The notes: a model not told the origin generated them from the sequence alone. 64,000 nt of DNA from Ramlibacter cellulosilyticus (GCF_014297465.1 NZ_JACORT010000005.1:62001-126000), one strand, 5' to 3'; positions 7,852 through 16,607 are shown, numbered from the stretch's first letter. Program-made: numbers and translations.

Positions 7852-9044
7852 GCGGACTTGCCCCATTTCTTCAGCAGGCCGACGACGCCGTTCGGCAGGA
7901 ACAGCGTGACGGCGATGAACAGCGCGCCCAGGAAATAGAGCCAGAACTCGGGCGCCGCCACGGTGAGCCAGCTCTTCGCGCCGTTGACGATGAAGGCGCC
8001 GAGGATGGGGCCGACCAGCGTCGCGCGCCCGCCGACGGCGGCCCACACCGCGATCTCGATGGAGTTGGCCGGGCTCATCTCGCCCGGGTTGATGATGCCC
8101 ACCTGCGGCACGTAGAGCGCCCCGGCCACGCCGCACATCACGGCGCTGAGCGTCCACACCGCGAGCTTGTAGCCGATGGGGTTGTAGCCGGAGAACATGA
8201 CGCGCGACTCCGCGTCGCGGATCGCCTGCAGCACGCGCCCGAACTTGCTGCGCACCAGCCAGCGCGCGAACAGGAAGAAGCCGAGCAGCGTGAGGCCCGT
8301 CAGCACGAACAGCACCATGCGCGTCTGCGGCGTGGCGATGGCGATGCCCACGATGCGCTTGAAGTCGGTGAAGCCGTTGTTGCCGCCGAAGCCCGTCTCG
8401 TTGCGGAAGAACAGGAGCATCGCCGCGAACGTGAGCGCCTGCGTGATGATCGAGAAGTACACGCCCTTGATCCGCGAGCGGAAGGCGAAGTAGCCGAACA
8501 CGAAGGCGACCAGGCCGGGCACCGCCACGATGAACAGGCAGGTGGCGAGGAAGCTGTCCGAGAACGTCCAGTGCCAGGGCAATTCCTTCCAGTCCAGGAA
8601 CACCATGAAGTCCGGCAGGTCGCTCTTGTAGTTGCCCTCCCGCCCGATCTGCCGCATCAGGTACATGCCCATCGCGTAGCCGCCGAGCGCGAAGAAGAGC
8701 CCGTGCCCGAGCGACAGGATCCCCGTGTAGCCCCAGATCAGGTCCATGGCCAGCGCGCAGATCGCGTAGCACATGATCTTGCCGACGAGCGCGACCGCGT
8801 AGTCGCTCAGGTGGAAGGGGCTGGCTTCGGGGACGACCAGGTTGAGGACGGGCGCGAGGGCACAGACGGCGATGAGCGCGAGGAGGAAGGCGGTCCAGCC
8901 GGTCCGGGTCAGCAAGGGCGCTCTCCCGGGGAGAACCACTCCCTCTCCCGCTTGCGGGAGAGGGTTGGGGTGAGGGTGGGAGGCACTACCCTCATCCCCC
9001 GCCTTCTCCCGCGAGCGGGAGAAGGAGCCGAATACCGCGCTCAT
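7848..9044 (-). CDS. urtC: Urea ABC transporter permease UrtC, with repeat-derived N-terminal insertion
   Basis: UrtC is the second permease (LivM-like) of the urea importer. The 398-residue protein has about ten hydrophobic helices and the conserved stretches ALAMDLIWGYTGILSLGHG, GGNNGFTDFKR and NPGEMSPANSIEIAVWAAVG. The ATG at 9044 overlaps the urtB stop (ATGA), the normal coupling in this operon. Directly after the start, about residues 6-36 (FSRSREKAGDEG, then PHPNPLPQAGEG) are encoded by a copy of palindromic repeat family C and do not resemble permease sequence. Conserved UrtC sequence begins at about residue 45. The insertion keeps frame, so the permease is probably functional. Confidence 0.94.
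   Translation of the reverse strand: MSAVFGSFSRSREKAGDEGSASHPHPNPLPQAGEGVVLPGRAPLLTRTGWTAFLLALIAVCALAPVLNLVVPEASPFHLSDYAVALVGKIMCYAICALAMDLIWGYTGILSLGHGLFFALGGYAMGMYLMRQIGREGNYKSDLPDFMVFLDWKELPWHWTFSDSFLATCLFIVAVPGLVAFVFGYFAFRSRIKGVYFSIITQALTFAAMLLFFRNETGFGGNNGFTDFKRIVGIAIATPQTRMVLFVLTGLTLLGFFLFARWLVRSKFGRVLQAIRDAESRVMFSGYNPIGYKLAVWTLSAVMCGVAGALYVPQVGIINPGEMSPANSIEIAVWAAVGGRATLVGPILGAFIVNGAKSWLTVAAPEFWLYFLGALFIAVTLFLPNGVVGLLKKWGKSA
8937..9028. repeat. Palindromic repeat family C inside urtC
   Basis: The core is CTCTCCCGCTTGCGGGAGAG followed by GGTTGGGGTGAGGG, mirrored by CCCTCATCCCC and a TTCTCCCGCGAGCGGGAGAA stem. A second copy lies between urtA and urtB (10626-10717). This copy lies wholly within the 5' end of urtC and is translated. 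Confidence 0.9.
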
Positions 9045-10609
9045 GCTTCCGCACTCCTTCCCTTGACCGCAAACAACCCCTGCGGCCTCTTCTGGATGAA
9101 CACCACGATGATCACCAGCACGGCAATCTTGGCCAGCACCGCGCCGGCCCAGCCTTCGATGAACTTGTTCAGGACGCCGAGCCCCAGCGCGGCGTACACG
9201 GTGCCCGCGAGCTGTCCCACGCCACCCAGCACCACCACCATGAACGCATCGACGATGTAGGCCTGCCCGAGGTCGGGCCCGACGTTGCCGACCTGGCTCA
9301 AGGCGCAGCCGGCGAGCCCCGCGATGCCGGAGCCGAGCGCGAACGCATAGGTGTCCACCCGCGCCGTGTTCACGCCCATGCAGGACGCGATCGGCCGGTT
9401 CTGCGTCACGCCGCGGACGAAGAGGCCGAGGCGGGTGCGCGAGATCAGCAGCGCCATCCCCGCCAGCACCGCGAAGGCGAAGGCGATGATCACGATGCGG
9501 TTCCAGGGCAGCTGCAGGTTGCCGAGCACGAGGCCGCCGCTCATCCAGCCCGGGTTCTCCACGCCGACGTTCTGCGCGCCGAAGGTGGAGCGCACCAGCT
9601 GCATCAGCATCAGGCTGATGCCCCAGGTGGCGAGCAGCGTCTCCAGCGGGCGGCCGTAGAGGAAGCGGATCACGCCGCGTTCGAGGATGGCGCCCATCAC
9701 GGCGGACGCGAGGAAGGCGGCCGGTACCGCGGCGACCAGGTACCAGTCGAAGGCGCCGGGCAGGTACTTCCGGAACAGGCCCTGGACGACGTAGGTCGCG
9801 TAGGCGCCGATCATCATCAGCTCGCCGTGCGCCATGTTGATCACGCCCATCAGGCCGTAGGTGATCGCAAGTCCCAGCGCCACGAGCAGCAGGATGGACC
9901 CGAGGCTGATGCCGGAGAACACGGCGGCGGCACGCTCGCCCCAGGCGAGGGAGGCTTCGACGCTGCGCACGCTGGACTGCAGCGCGGCCTGTACCTCGGC
10001 GTCCGTCTCTTCCTTCAGCCGCTGCAGCAACAGGCTGCGCGTGGCGGGGCTGCGGCTGTCCGCGAGCAGGCGCGCGGCTTCGAGGCGCTTGCCCTTGTCC
10101 TCGCCGGACAGCAGCACGGCGGCGCGCACGAGGCCGAGCCGCTCCTTGATGTCCGCGTCGGTTTCCGCTGCCCAGGCCTTCTCGACCAGGGGCAGCTTGG
10201 AGGGGTCGGTGTCCTTCTGCAGCTCGGTGACGGCGGCGGCGCGCAGCTTCGCGTCCTTCGAGAACAGCTTGAGCGCCGCGAGCGCCGTATCGAGCTCGCC
10301 GCGCATGCGGTTGTTGTTGATCACGTCCTCGGCGTCGGGCGGCACGGGGACTTCGGCGCCGGTGACGGGGTCGCTGCCCTTGCCGTCACGCACGACGTAC
10401 ACCTGGCCGGCCGCGGTCTTCACGGCGTCGTCGACGAGGGCCTGGAGGAAGGCGGCGGTGCGGTCGTCGGCGTTGGCGACGGCCTTGTTCATCGCGGCGA
10501 TGCGGTCGTCGGATTCACCGACGGCGATGGCTTTCGCTTCGTCGGCGGTGAGCGCGTGGGCGGTGCCGGCGAGGAAGAGCGTGAGCAGGAGGAGAAATCT
10601 GTAGGTCAT
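9041..10609 (-). CDS. urtB: Urea ABC transporter permease UrtB
   Basis: UrtB is the LivH-like permease. The 522-residue protein has a signal peptide (FLLLLTLFLAGTAHA) and a periplasmic alpha-helical domain of about 210 residues (alanine-rich, LLLQRLKEETDAEVQAAL), then seven to eight membrane helices from about residue 235 containing AITYGLMGVINMAHGELMM, NQNRPIASCMGV-like sequence and VVLGGVGQLAGT. The long periplasmic extension is normal for UrtB and distinguishes it from LivH. The ribosome binding site is weak, and a family C repeat occupies the urtA-urtB spacer. Confidence 0.95.
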   Translation of the reverse strand: MTYRFLLLLTLFLAGTAHALTADEAKAIAVGESDDRIAAMNKAVANADDRTAAFLQALVDDAVKTAAGQVYVVRDGKGSDPVTGAEVPVPPDAEDVINNNRMRGELDTALAALKLFSKDAKLRAAAVTELQKDTDPSKLPLVEKAWAAETDADIKERLGLVRAAVLLSGEDKGKRLEAARLLADSRSPATRSLLLQRLKEETDAEVQAALQSSVRSVEASLAWGERAAAVFSGISLGSILLLVALGLAITYGLMGVINMAHGELMMIGAYATYVVQGLFRKYLPGAFDWYLVAAVPAAFLASAVMGAILERGVIRFLYGRPLETLLATWGISLMLMQLVRSTFGAQNVGVENPGWMSGGLVLGNLQLPWNRIVIIAFAFAVLAGMALLISRTRLGLFVRGVTQNRPIASCMGVNTARVDTYAFALGSGIAGLAGCALSQVGNVGPDLGQAYIVDAFMVVVLGGVGQLAGTVYAALGLGVLNKFIEGWAGAVLAKIAVLVIIVVFIQKRPQGLFAVKGRSAEA

Positions 10610-10625
10610 GAAGAAACCGCTTTCA

Positions 10626-10717
10626 CTCCCTCCCCCTCTGGGGGAGGGTTGGGGTGGGGGCGCCCCGGCCGTGCGTGCCCCTCACCCCCGCCCTCTCCCC
10701 GGGGGGGGAGAGGGAGG
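10626..10717. repeat. Palindromic repeat family C in the urtA-urtB spacer
   Basis: CTCCCTCCCCCTCTGGGGGAG and GGTTGGGGTGGGGG are mirrored by CCCCTCACCCCCGCCCTCTCC and GGGGAGAGGGAGG. The copy fills most of the 127-base gap between urtA and urtB. A hairpin here could lower expression of the permease genes relative to the abundant binding protein. Confidence 0.88.
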
Positions 10718-10736
10718 AACAGCCATCAGAGCTCGA

Positions 10737-12011
10737 TCAGAGCTTGCTTTTCCCGTCCGGCTCGTCCTTCTTCTTGTCGTTGCCTTCGATGAAGGGCGAC
10801 CACGGCTTCGCCTTCACCGGGCCCGGCGTCTTCCACACCACGTTGAACTGGCCATCGGACTTCACTTCGCCGATGAACACCGGCTTGTGCAGGTGGTGGT
10901 TCTTCTCGTCCATCTTGGCCGTAAAGCCCGAGGGCGCCTTGAAGGTCTGGCCGCCCATCGCGGCGATCACCTTGTCGACGTCCGTGGACTTGGCCTTCTC
11001 CACGGCCTGCTTCCACATGTAGACGCCGATGTAGGTCGCCTCCATCGGGTCGTTGGTCAGCGGCTTGTCCTTGTGGCCGGCGATGTTCTTCGCCTTGGCG
11101 TAAGCGGCCCACTTCTTCGTGAACTCGTCGTTGGTCGGGTTCTTCACGGACATGAAGTAGTTCCACGCGGCCAGGTGGCCCACCAGCGGCTTGGTATCCA
11201 CGCCGCGCAGTTCCTCCTCGCCCACCGAGAACGCCACCACCGGCACGTCCTTCGCCTTCAGGCCGGCGTTGCCCAGCTCCTTGTAGAAAGGCACGTTGGA
11301 GTCGCCGTTGATCGTGGAGATCACCGCCGTCTTCTTGCCCTCGCTGGAGAACTTCTTGACCTTGGCGATGATGGTCTGGTAGTCCGCGTGGCCGAAGGGC
11401 GTGTACTCCTCCATGATGTCGGACTCGGCGACACCCTTGGACTTGAGGAAGGCGCGCAGGATCTTGTTGGTCGTGCGCGGGTACACGTAGTCGGTGCCCA
11501 GGAGCACGAAGCGCTTCGCGCCGCCGCCGTCCTTGGACATCAGGTACTCGACGGCCGGGATCGCCTGCTGGTTGGGCGCGGCGCCCGTGTAGAACACGTT
11601 CTTGGACAGCTCCTCGCCCTCGTACTGCACGGGGTAGAACAGCAGGCCGTTCAGCTCCTCGACGACCGGCAGCACGGACTTGCGCGACACCGAGGTCCAG
11701 CAGCCGAACATCACGGCCACCTTGTCCTGGGTCAGCAGCTGCTTGGTCTTCTCGGCGAACAGCGGCCAGTTGGAGGCGGGGTCGACGACCACCGGCTCGA
11801 GCTTCTTGCCCAGGACGCCGCCCTTGGCATTGATCTCCTCGATGGCCATCAGGGCCGTGTCCTTCAGGACGGTCTCGGAGATCGCCATGGTGCCGGACAG
11901 GCTGTGGAGGATGCCGACCTTGATGGTGTCGTCGGCGGCAAGGGCCGGCGCGCCCGCGGCGGCGAGGACGACGGCGGCGGTGAGCGCCTGGAGGGTGAAT
12001 CGACGTTGCAT
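10737..12011 (-). CDS. urtA: Urea ABC transporter substrate-binding protein UrtA
   Basis: UrtA is the periplasmic urea-binding protein. The 424-residue protein has a signal peptide (MQRRFTLQALTAAVVL, cleavage after ALA) and a mature start DDTIKVGILHSLSGTMAIS, followed by FGCWTSVSRKSVLPVVEE and LLFYPVQYEGEE, hallmarks of the UrtA branch of the Peripla_BP_5 family. A longer frame extends upstream, but ATG at 12011 places the signal peptide at the N-terminus. It is the first gene of urtABCDE. The promoter must lie in the 196-base gap shared with the divergent hemerythrin gene. I did not find a convincing sigma-54 or NtrC site there. Confidence 0.95.
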   Translation of the reverse strand: MQRRFTLQALTAAVVLAAAGAPALAADDTIKVGILHSLSGTMAISETVLKDTALMAIEEINAKGGVLGKKLEPVVVDPASNWPLFAEKTKQLLTQDKVAVMFGCWTSVSRKSVLPVVEELNGLLFYPVQYEGEELSKNVFYTGAAPNQQAIPAVEYLMSKDGGGAKRFVLLGTDYVYPRTTNKILRAFLKSKGVAESDIMEEYTPFGHADYQTIIAKVKKFSSEGKKTAVISTINGDSNVPFYKELGNAGLKAKDVPVVAFSVGEEELRGVDTKPLVGHLAAWNYFMSVKNPTNDEFTKKWAAYAKAKNIAGHKDKPLTNDPMEATYIGVYMWKQAVEKAKSTDVDKVIAAMGGQTFKAPSGFTAKMDEKNHHLHKPVFIGEVKSDGQFNVVWKTPGPVKAKPWSPFIEGNDKKKDEPDGKSKL

Positions 12012-12207
12012 GTGTGCTCCGGGGTTGGTAGGAAAACGCAAGGCCCATGCTAGGGATCGCGTCCTACGGAGGCCATACGACACATGGCGTACGGCCGCCA
12101 CGCGCGCGCAAGGCGGGACGACAGCAGCCGCCGTCCGCGTCCGACAAGGCACGGCCGGCGCACGCGGCCCAATCGACGCAAACCACATACCGCGAGCGAG
12201 GCACGAC

Positions 12208-12822
12208 ATGCCATCCCTGATGTCCCAGCTGTCCCCCAGCGTGACCAACCAGATCCGGCTGGACCACACGCACGTGCTGACCGCGTTCCACCAGTACGAG
12301 ATCGGCTCCTCCGCGCGCCTGAAGCGCGGGCTGGTCGACAACGTCTGCCTCGCCATCGAGATCCACGCGCAGCTGGAAGAGGAGATCTTCTATCCCGCCC
12401 TGCGCGCCGTCGCGGACACCGAGATCCTGCGCAAGAGCACGCCCGAGCACGACGAGATGCGCGGGCTCATCTCGCGCCTGCGCAACATGCCGGTCGAAGA
12501 CCCGGCGTTCGACGACACCTTCTTCGAGCTGATGCGGCACGTGATGCACCACGTGGCCGACGAAGAGACGCTGCTGCTGCCCGCGGCGGAACGGCTGCTG
12601 CCCCAGCAGCTGACCGAGCTCGGGGCGCAGATGACGCGCCGCCGGCTGGAGCTGGCCGGGCCTCGCGCTCCGGAACTCGCGAGCAGCATGGCCCGTGCGA
12701 TGAGCCTGGGCTCGATCTTCGCCGCCGGCAGCACCGCGCTCGCCGGCGCCTACATGCTCACCCGCCACCGCTACGGGGACCGCCTCGCCGCCGCGCGCAA
12801 CCGCTTTGCCCGCGTGATCTGA
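12208..12822 (+). CDS. Hemerythrin HHE domain protein
   Basis: This 204-residue protein carries the di-iron hemerythrin pattern in order: LDHTHVLTAFHQYE, HAQLEEEIFYPAL, PEHDEMRGLI and HVMHHVADEETLLLPAAE. The His and Glu ligands of an O2- or NO-responsive di-iron site are all present. The C-terminal part (MSLGSIFAAGSTALAGAYML) is hydrophobic and could anchor it to the membrane. The start at 12208 gives a compact N-terminus before the first His. It stands alone between urtA and a palindromic repeat. The likely role is oxygen or iron handling; the exact role is unknown. Confidence 0.88.
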   Translation: MPSLMSQLSPSVTNQIRLDHTHVLTAFHQYEIGSSARLKRGLVDNVCLAIEIHAQLEEEIFYPALRAVADTEILRKSTPEHDEMRGLISRLRNMPVEDPAFDDTFFELMRHVMHHVADEETLLLPAAERLLPQQLTELGAQMTRRRLELAGPRAPELASSMARAMSLGSIFAAGSTALAGAYMLTRHRYGDRLAAARNRFARVI

Positions 12823-12864
12823 GCGCGACGTGACGTGAGGGGGAGGGATGCGCGCTGGCGCGGC

Positions 12865-12986
12865 GGTGGGGTTCGCTGCGCTCACCTTCCGGCGCTGGCG
12901 CGCCGCCACCCTACAGCAAGGCCATGACGGAATTTCGTAGGGTGGCGCGGCGACAGCCGCGGAAGGTGAGCGCAGCGAACCCCACC
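12865..12986. repeat. Palindromic repeat family B, copy 1 (between convergent genes)
   Basis: The left arm GGTGGGGTTCGCTGCGCTCACC continues to CGCCGCCACCCTAC. The right arm GTAGGGTGGCGCGGC continues to GGTGAGCGCAGCGAACCCC. A loop of about 35 bases separates them. The copy lies between the hemerythrin gene and the convergent LysR gene, ending two bases before the LysR stop codon. Other copies are at 36406-36544 and 56374-56517. Confidence 0.88.
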
Positions 12987-12988
12987 GA

Positions 12989-13915
12989 TCACCGCCCCAC
13001 CAACACCTCGACAAACCCCGCCGCCGCCGGCGTCAACTCCCTGTGCTTCCGCGTCACCAGGTGCAGCGGCGGCACCTGCAAGGGCAACTGCAGCGGCACC
13101 ACCTGCAACACCCCCAGCCGCGCGTAGTGGGCCGCCAGCGACGCCGGCATGATCGCCGCCATGTCGCTCGCCTCCAGCAGCACGGTGGTCGCCACCGTGG
13201 ACGCGGTCTCGGTGATGTCCAGCCGGGCATGCAGGCCCGCGACGCGCAGCGCGGACTCGAAGCGGCTGCGCTGGGGCGAACCCGGCGGCTGCAGGATCCA
13301 GGGCCAGTGCACCAGGTCCTCCAGCGCCGGCTTGCGCTTCTTCAACAGCGGGTGTCCCGCGCGGACCACCGCCACCTGCGGCTCCCCGAGCAAGGGCCGG
13401 ATCTCGAATTCGTCCCCGTAGTGGCCTTCGGTGGGCCGCCCGAGCACCAGGTCCACGTCCCCGCGCGCCAGCAGTTCCAGCATCACATCGCTCGTCTCCA
13501 CGAGCACCGACACCGCCACGCGCGGATGCTGCTTCTTGTATGCAGCCAGCGCAGGCGCCAGCAGCTCCGGCAGCGCGCCCGGCACGCTGCCCAGTCGCAA
13601 CCGCCCGTGCAGCCCGGAGCGGAGCGCCGCCATCTGCTCGCGGGCGAAGCCGAAGTCCACCAGCGATTGCCGCGCGAAGCGGATCAGCACCTCGCCCGCG
13701 CCCGTCGGCTCCATGCCGCGCGCCTGGCGCGTGAAGAGCTGCGCGCCGACCGCCTCCTCCACCTGCTGCAGGAGCTTGGTCGCCGCGGGCTGGCTCATGC
13801 CCAGCGCCGCCGCGGCGCGGCCCAGGTTGCGCTCCCGTCCGAGCGCCTCCAGCAGCAGGAGCTGCCGCGTGCGCAGCCGCATCAGGAGCGCGGTGTCGGA
13901 AAGGGCCTTGGCCAT
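12989..13915 (-). CDS. LysR-family transcriptional regulator
   Basis: The 308-residue regulator has an N-terminal winged helix-turn-helix (about residues 16-75, with RNLGRAAAALGMSQPAATKLL as the recognition region) and a C-terminal LysR substrate domain (GRLRLGSVPG onward). It is divergent from a Bug binding protein and a PdxA-like dehydrogenase across 117 bases, the classical arrangement for a LysR regulator of its neighbours. A perfect inverted repeat in the gap (13931-13946) is a candidate operator. The family of the neighbours suggests a hydroxyacid or carboxylate inducer; this is inference. Confidence 0.92.
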   Translation of the reverse strand: MAKALSDTALLMRLRTRQLLLLEALGRERNLGRAAAALGMSQPAATKLLQQVEEAVGAQLFTRQARGMEPTGAGEVLIRFARQSLVDFGFAREQMAALRSGLHGRLRLGSVPGALPELLAPALAAYKKQHPRVAVSVLVETSDVMLELLARGDVDLVLGRPTEGHYGDEFEIRPLLGEPQVAVVRAGHPLLKKRKPALEDLVHWPWILQPPGSPQRSRFESALRVAGLHARLDITETASTVATTVLLEASDMAAIMPASLAAHYARLGVLQVVPLQLPLQVPPLHLVTRKHRELTPAAAGFVEVLVGR

Positions 13916-13930
13916 GGGAGCAATATACAA

Positions 13931-13946
13931 AAGGAGATGGCTCCTT
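13931..13946. promoter_or_regulatory. Perfect inverted repeat in the LysR/Bug divergent promoter region
   Basis: AAGGAG ATGG CTCCTT is a 6-bp perfect inverted repeat, 15 bases upstream of the LysR start. Its position between divergent genes fits an operator. It does not match the common T-N11-A LysR box exactly, so the assignment is tentative. Confidence 0.35.
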
Positions 13947-14032
13947 CCGGAACTTTCATTGGCCGGGAATGGCTGCCGGCCGTACCCTGCGTCGCACGAG
14001 CGGGCGTCCGACCCGCCGCCAGGAGACAAGCC

Positions 14033-15016
14033 ATGGCCTTTCCCACGCGCCGCCAGGCGGCACTTTCCCTGCTGGTGTTCGCCTGCACCGCAGCCGCACC
14101 CGCCTTCGCCCAGGCCTTGCCCGACAAGCCGGTGCGCATCATGGTCGGCGCCTCGCCCGGAGGCGGCACCGACATCCTCGCGCGCATGCTCGCCGACAAG
14201 TTCGCGCCCGACCTGAAGCAGACGGTCGTCGTGGAGAACCGCCCCGGCGCCTCGAACACCATCGCCGCGGAGATCACGGCCAAGGCCACGGCCGACGGCA
14301 CGACGCTGCTGCTGGCGACCAACACCGCGCAGGCGATCGCGCCGCACCTGCTGAAGCTGAAGTTCGACCCGCTCAAGGACCTGCAGCCGATCGGGCTCGT
14401 CGCCGTGATGCCCAACGTGCTGGTCGTGTCCGCCGCCTCGCCCTACAAGTCGCTCAAGGATCTCGTCGCCGCGATGACCGCGCAGCCGGGCCAGATGAAG
14501 TACGCCTCCTCCGGCATCGGCAGCACGCAGCACATCGCGGGCGAAGCCTTCGGCCTGGCCACCGGGACCAAGTCCATCCACGTCCCGTACAAGGGCAGCG
14601 CGCAGGCGCACGTGGACATCATCGGCGGCGACGTCACCATGATGTTCGACTCCACCTCCTCCGCCATGGGGCAGATCAAGTCGGGCAAGTTCCGGCCGCT
14701 GGCGGTCATGTCGGACCACCGCGCGGCGGAACTGCCGGACGTGCCCACGATGTTCGAGCTGGGCATCAAGGGCATCGACGTCTCCACCTGGTACGGCCTC
14801 TACGTCACCGGCGGAACGCCCAAGCCCGTGGTGGACGGCCTGACGTCCGAGCTCGTGAAGGTGCTGAAGCTGCCGGACGTGCAGGCCCGCATCAAGGGCA
14901 TGGGCGGCGAGGTGGGCACGCTCACCGCCGACGCGTTCGCCGACATGAACAGGCAGGAGTTCGAGCGCTTCAGGAAGCTGGTGAAGGACGCCAACATCAA
15001 GGCGGAAGGCCTGTGA
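14033..15016 (+). CDS. Bug/TctC-family tripartite tricarboxylate binding protein
   Basis: This 327-residue periplasmic protein has a signal peptide ending AAPAFAQA and the Bug-family landmarks PDKPVRIMVGASPGGGTDILAR, VVVENRPGASN, VPYKGSAQAHVDIIGGDVTMMFD and a C-terminal EFERFRKLVKDANIK. Such proteins bind carboxylates or other small organic ligands for TctAB transporters or act as sensors. No tctA or tctB is present here, as is usual for the many orphan Bug proteins of Burkholderiales. An AGGAGA site precedes the ATG. The stop overlaps the GTG start of the PdxA-like gene. Confidence 0.92.
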   Translation: MAFPTRRQAALSLLVFACTAAAPAFAQALPDKPVRIMVGASPGGGTDILARMLADKFAPDLKQTVVVENRPGASNTIAAEITAKATADGTTLLLATNTAQAIAPHLLKLKFDPLKDLQPIGLVAVMPNVLVVSAASPYKSLKDLVAAMTAQPGQMKYASSGIGSTQHIAGEAFGLATGTKSIHVPYKGSAQAHVDIIGGDVTMMFDSTSSAMGQIKSGKFRPLAVMSDHRAAELPDVPTMFELGIKGIDVSTWYGLYVTGGTPKPVVDGLTSELVKVLKLPDVQARIKGMGGEVGTLTADAFADMNRQEFERFRKLVKDANIKAEGL

Positions 15017-16023
15017 GCGCCGAACGCAAGCCACGCATCGCGGTGCTGCTGGGCGACCCCGCGGGCGTCGGGCCGGAGATGGGCGTGAAGCTGCTCGCGC
15101 ACCAGGCGAACGTGCTCGCGGCGGAGGTGCTGCTCGTGGCCGCGCCTTCGGTACTGGCAGGCGGCGAGCGCATCGCCAGGACGAAGCTGGACGTGGTGCG
15201 CATCGCGCGCGGCGAGCCCCTGCGCTTTGCGCCGGGCCGGGTCACGCACCTGGTGCTGGAGGAGCCCGCGGGTGGGGAGGCGCCGCTCGGCACCTGCACG
15301 GAAGCCGCCGGCCAGGCGGCGCTGCAGGCGCTGACCGCGGCCACGCACCTCGCCCGCGAAGGCGCGGTGAACGGCATCGTCTTCGCGCCGCTGAACAAGC
15401 ACGCGCTGCGGCTCGCGGGCATGCAGCAGGAGGACGAACTGCGCTACATGCAGGACCTGTTCGGCGTGCGCGGCTTCACCTGCGAGTTCAACATCACCGA
15501 CGGCCTGTGGACCTCGCGCGTCACCTCGCACGTGCCGCTGCGCGAAGTCGCGGACCTGGTTACCGAAGAAGCGGTGCGCGATGCGGTGCACATCCTCGAT
15601 GGCGCGCTGCGCCGGTCCGGCATCGCGAAGCCGCGCATCGGCGTCTCCGGGCTGAATCCCCACGCCGGCGACGGCGGTTCCATCGGCCGCGAGGAGATCG
15701 AGGTGATCGCACCGGCCGTCGAGCGCCTGAAGCGCGACGGCGTGGAAGCGAGCGGCCCGTGGTCGCCGGACACCGTGTTCATCGCCGCGCGCCGCGGCGA
15801 CTTCGATGCGGTGGTCTCCATGTACCACGACCAAGGCCAGATCGCGATGAAGCTCATGGGCTTCGAGCGCGGCGTGACGCTGCACGGCGGGTTGCCGGTG
15901 CCGGTGGCGACATCGGCGAGCGGCAGCGCCTTCGACATCGCCGGCAAGGGCGTGGCGCGCGTGGCGGGCCTGCAGCACGCCTTCGAGCTGTGCGCGCGCA
16001 TGGCGGTGCAGCAAACGGCCTGA
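15013..16023 (+). CDS. PdxA-family dehydrogenase (4-hydroxythreonine-4-phosphate dehydrogenase-like)
   Basis: The 336-residue protein starts with GTG overlapping the preceding stop (GTGA). It carries PdxA features: IAVLLGDPAGVGPEMGVKLL at the N-terminus, NKHALRLAG, TSHVPLREV, GVSGLNPHAGDGG (metal and substrate His) and MYHDQGQIAMKLMGF. PdxA proper makes a pyridoxal precursor. Paralogues (PdxA2/DtnX-type) oxidise other 4-phosphorylated or hydroxylated acids such as 4-phospho-threonate. Linkage to a LysR regulator and a Bug protein, with no vitamin B6 gene nearby, favours a catabolic paralogue. No DUF1537 kinase is adjacent, so the substrate is open. Confidence 0.85.
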   Translation: MSAERKPRIAVLLGDPAGVGPEMGVKLLAHQANVLAAEVLLVAAPSVLAGGERIARTKLDVVRIARGEPLRFAPGRVTHLVLEEPAGGEAPLGTCTEAAGQAALQALTAATHLAREGAVNGIVFAPLNKHALRLAGMQQEDELRYMQDLFGVRGFTCEFNITDGLWTSRVTSHVPLREVADLVTEEAVRDAVHILDGALRRSGIAKPRIGVSGLNPHAGDGGSIGREEIEVIAPAVERLKRDGVEASGPWSPDTVFIAARRGDFDAVVSMYHDQGQIAMKLMGFERGVTLHGGLPVPVATSASGSAFDIAGKGVARVAGLQHAFELCARMAVQQTA

Positions 16024-16127
16024 TCTTTCCCGGGTGCTGTCGGCGCGCCGCGACAGGCAGGTGTATCAGCGGCGCAGAACGTGCGGAATCCGCAGGGGCG
16101 CGGCGCCTGCCTTCCTACACTGCGCGC

Positions 16128-16607
16128 ATGAACGAGCTCCTCGAACACCCCGACGAGTTGCAGCGCGCGTACGCGATGGCCACGCCGGCCGCGCGCCTGC
16201 GCGTGATCAAGCAGCGGCTCGCCAGCGCGCACGGCGAGATGGGCTCCACGCGGCTGGTCACGATCGTGTCGGCGGTCGAGGCGCTCTCGCGTTCGCTCGT
16301 CGTGCATGCCGCGGGGCGGCCCGCCAGCACCGCGGAGATGCGGCACAAGCAGTTCCGGCACACGGGGCCGGTGGAGCTGGTCGAGGAAGTCCTGCGCCTG
16401 CGCGGCGCCGGCGCCGCGCCGCAGCACTTCGAGCGCGACACGTGGGAGCTCTTCGAAGTCGCGACGCGCTACCGCGACCTCATCGTGCACGAGTGCACCT
16501 ATGTCGGCCAGGACCGGCATCCTTACCTGATCGCGGCCGCCGAGGCCGTGCTGCGCGGCCTGGTCGAACTGGCCGGGCTGGAAGTCAGGCCGAAGGCAGT
16601 GGGCTGA
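16128..16607 (+). CDS. Conserved hypothetical protein
   Basis: This 159-residue protein is mainly helical and charged, with no signal peptide or membrane segment. It starts MNELLEHPDELQRAYAMATP and contains SAVEALSRSLVVHAA and YRDLIVHECTYVGQDRHPYL. The arrangement of helices with conserved His and Glu (DLIVHECTYV) resembles HEPN-like or MAE_28990-like small proteins, but I cannot assign it. Its 3' end overlaps the convergent isochorismatase gene by 23 bases. Confidence 0.65.
   Translation: MNELLEHPDELQRAYAMATPAARLRVIKQRLASAHGEMGSTRLVTIVSAVEALSRSLVVHAAGRPASTAEMRHKQFRHTGPVELVEEVLRLRGAGAAPQHFERDTWELFEVATRYRDLIVHECTYVGQDRHPYLIAAAEAVLRGLVELAGLEVRPKAVG

Noticed and set aside
12012..12207. A sigma-54/NtrC promoter for urtA
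   Set aside because: I looked for TGGCAC-N5-TTGC and found only partial matches (for example CATGGGCCTTGCG) with the wrong spacing.
15013..16023. The PdxA-like gene as the housekeeping pdxA of vitamin B6 synthesis
   Set aside because: It is coupled to a Bug protein and a LysR regulator with no B6 or ksgA gene nearby, which is the usual partner of housekeeping pdxA.
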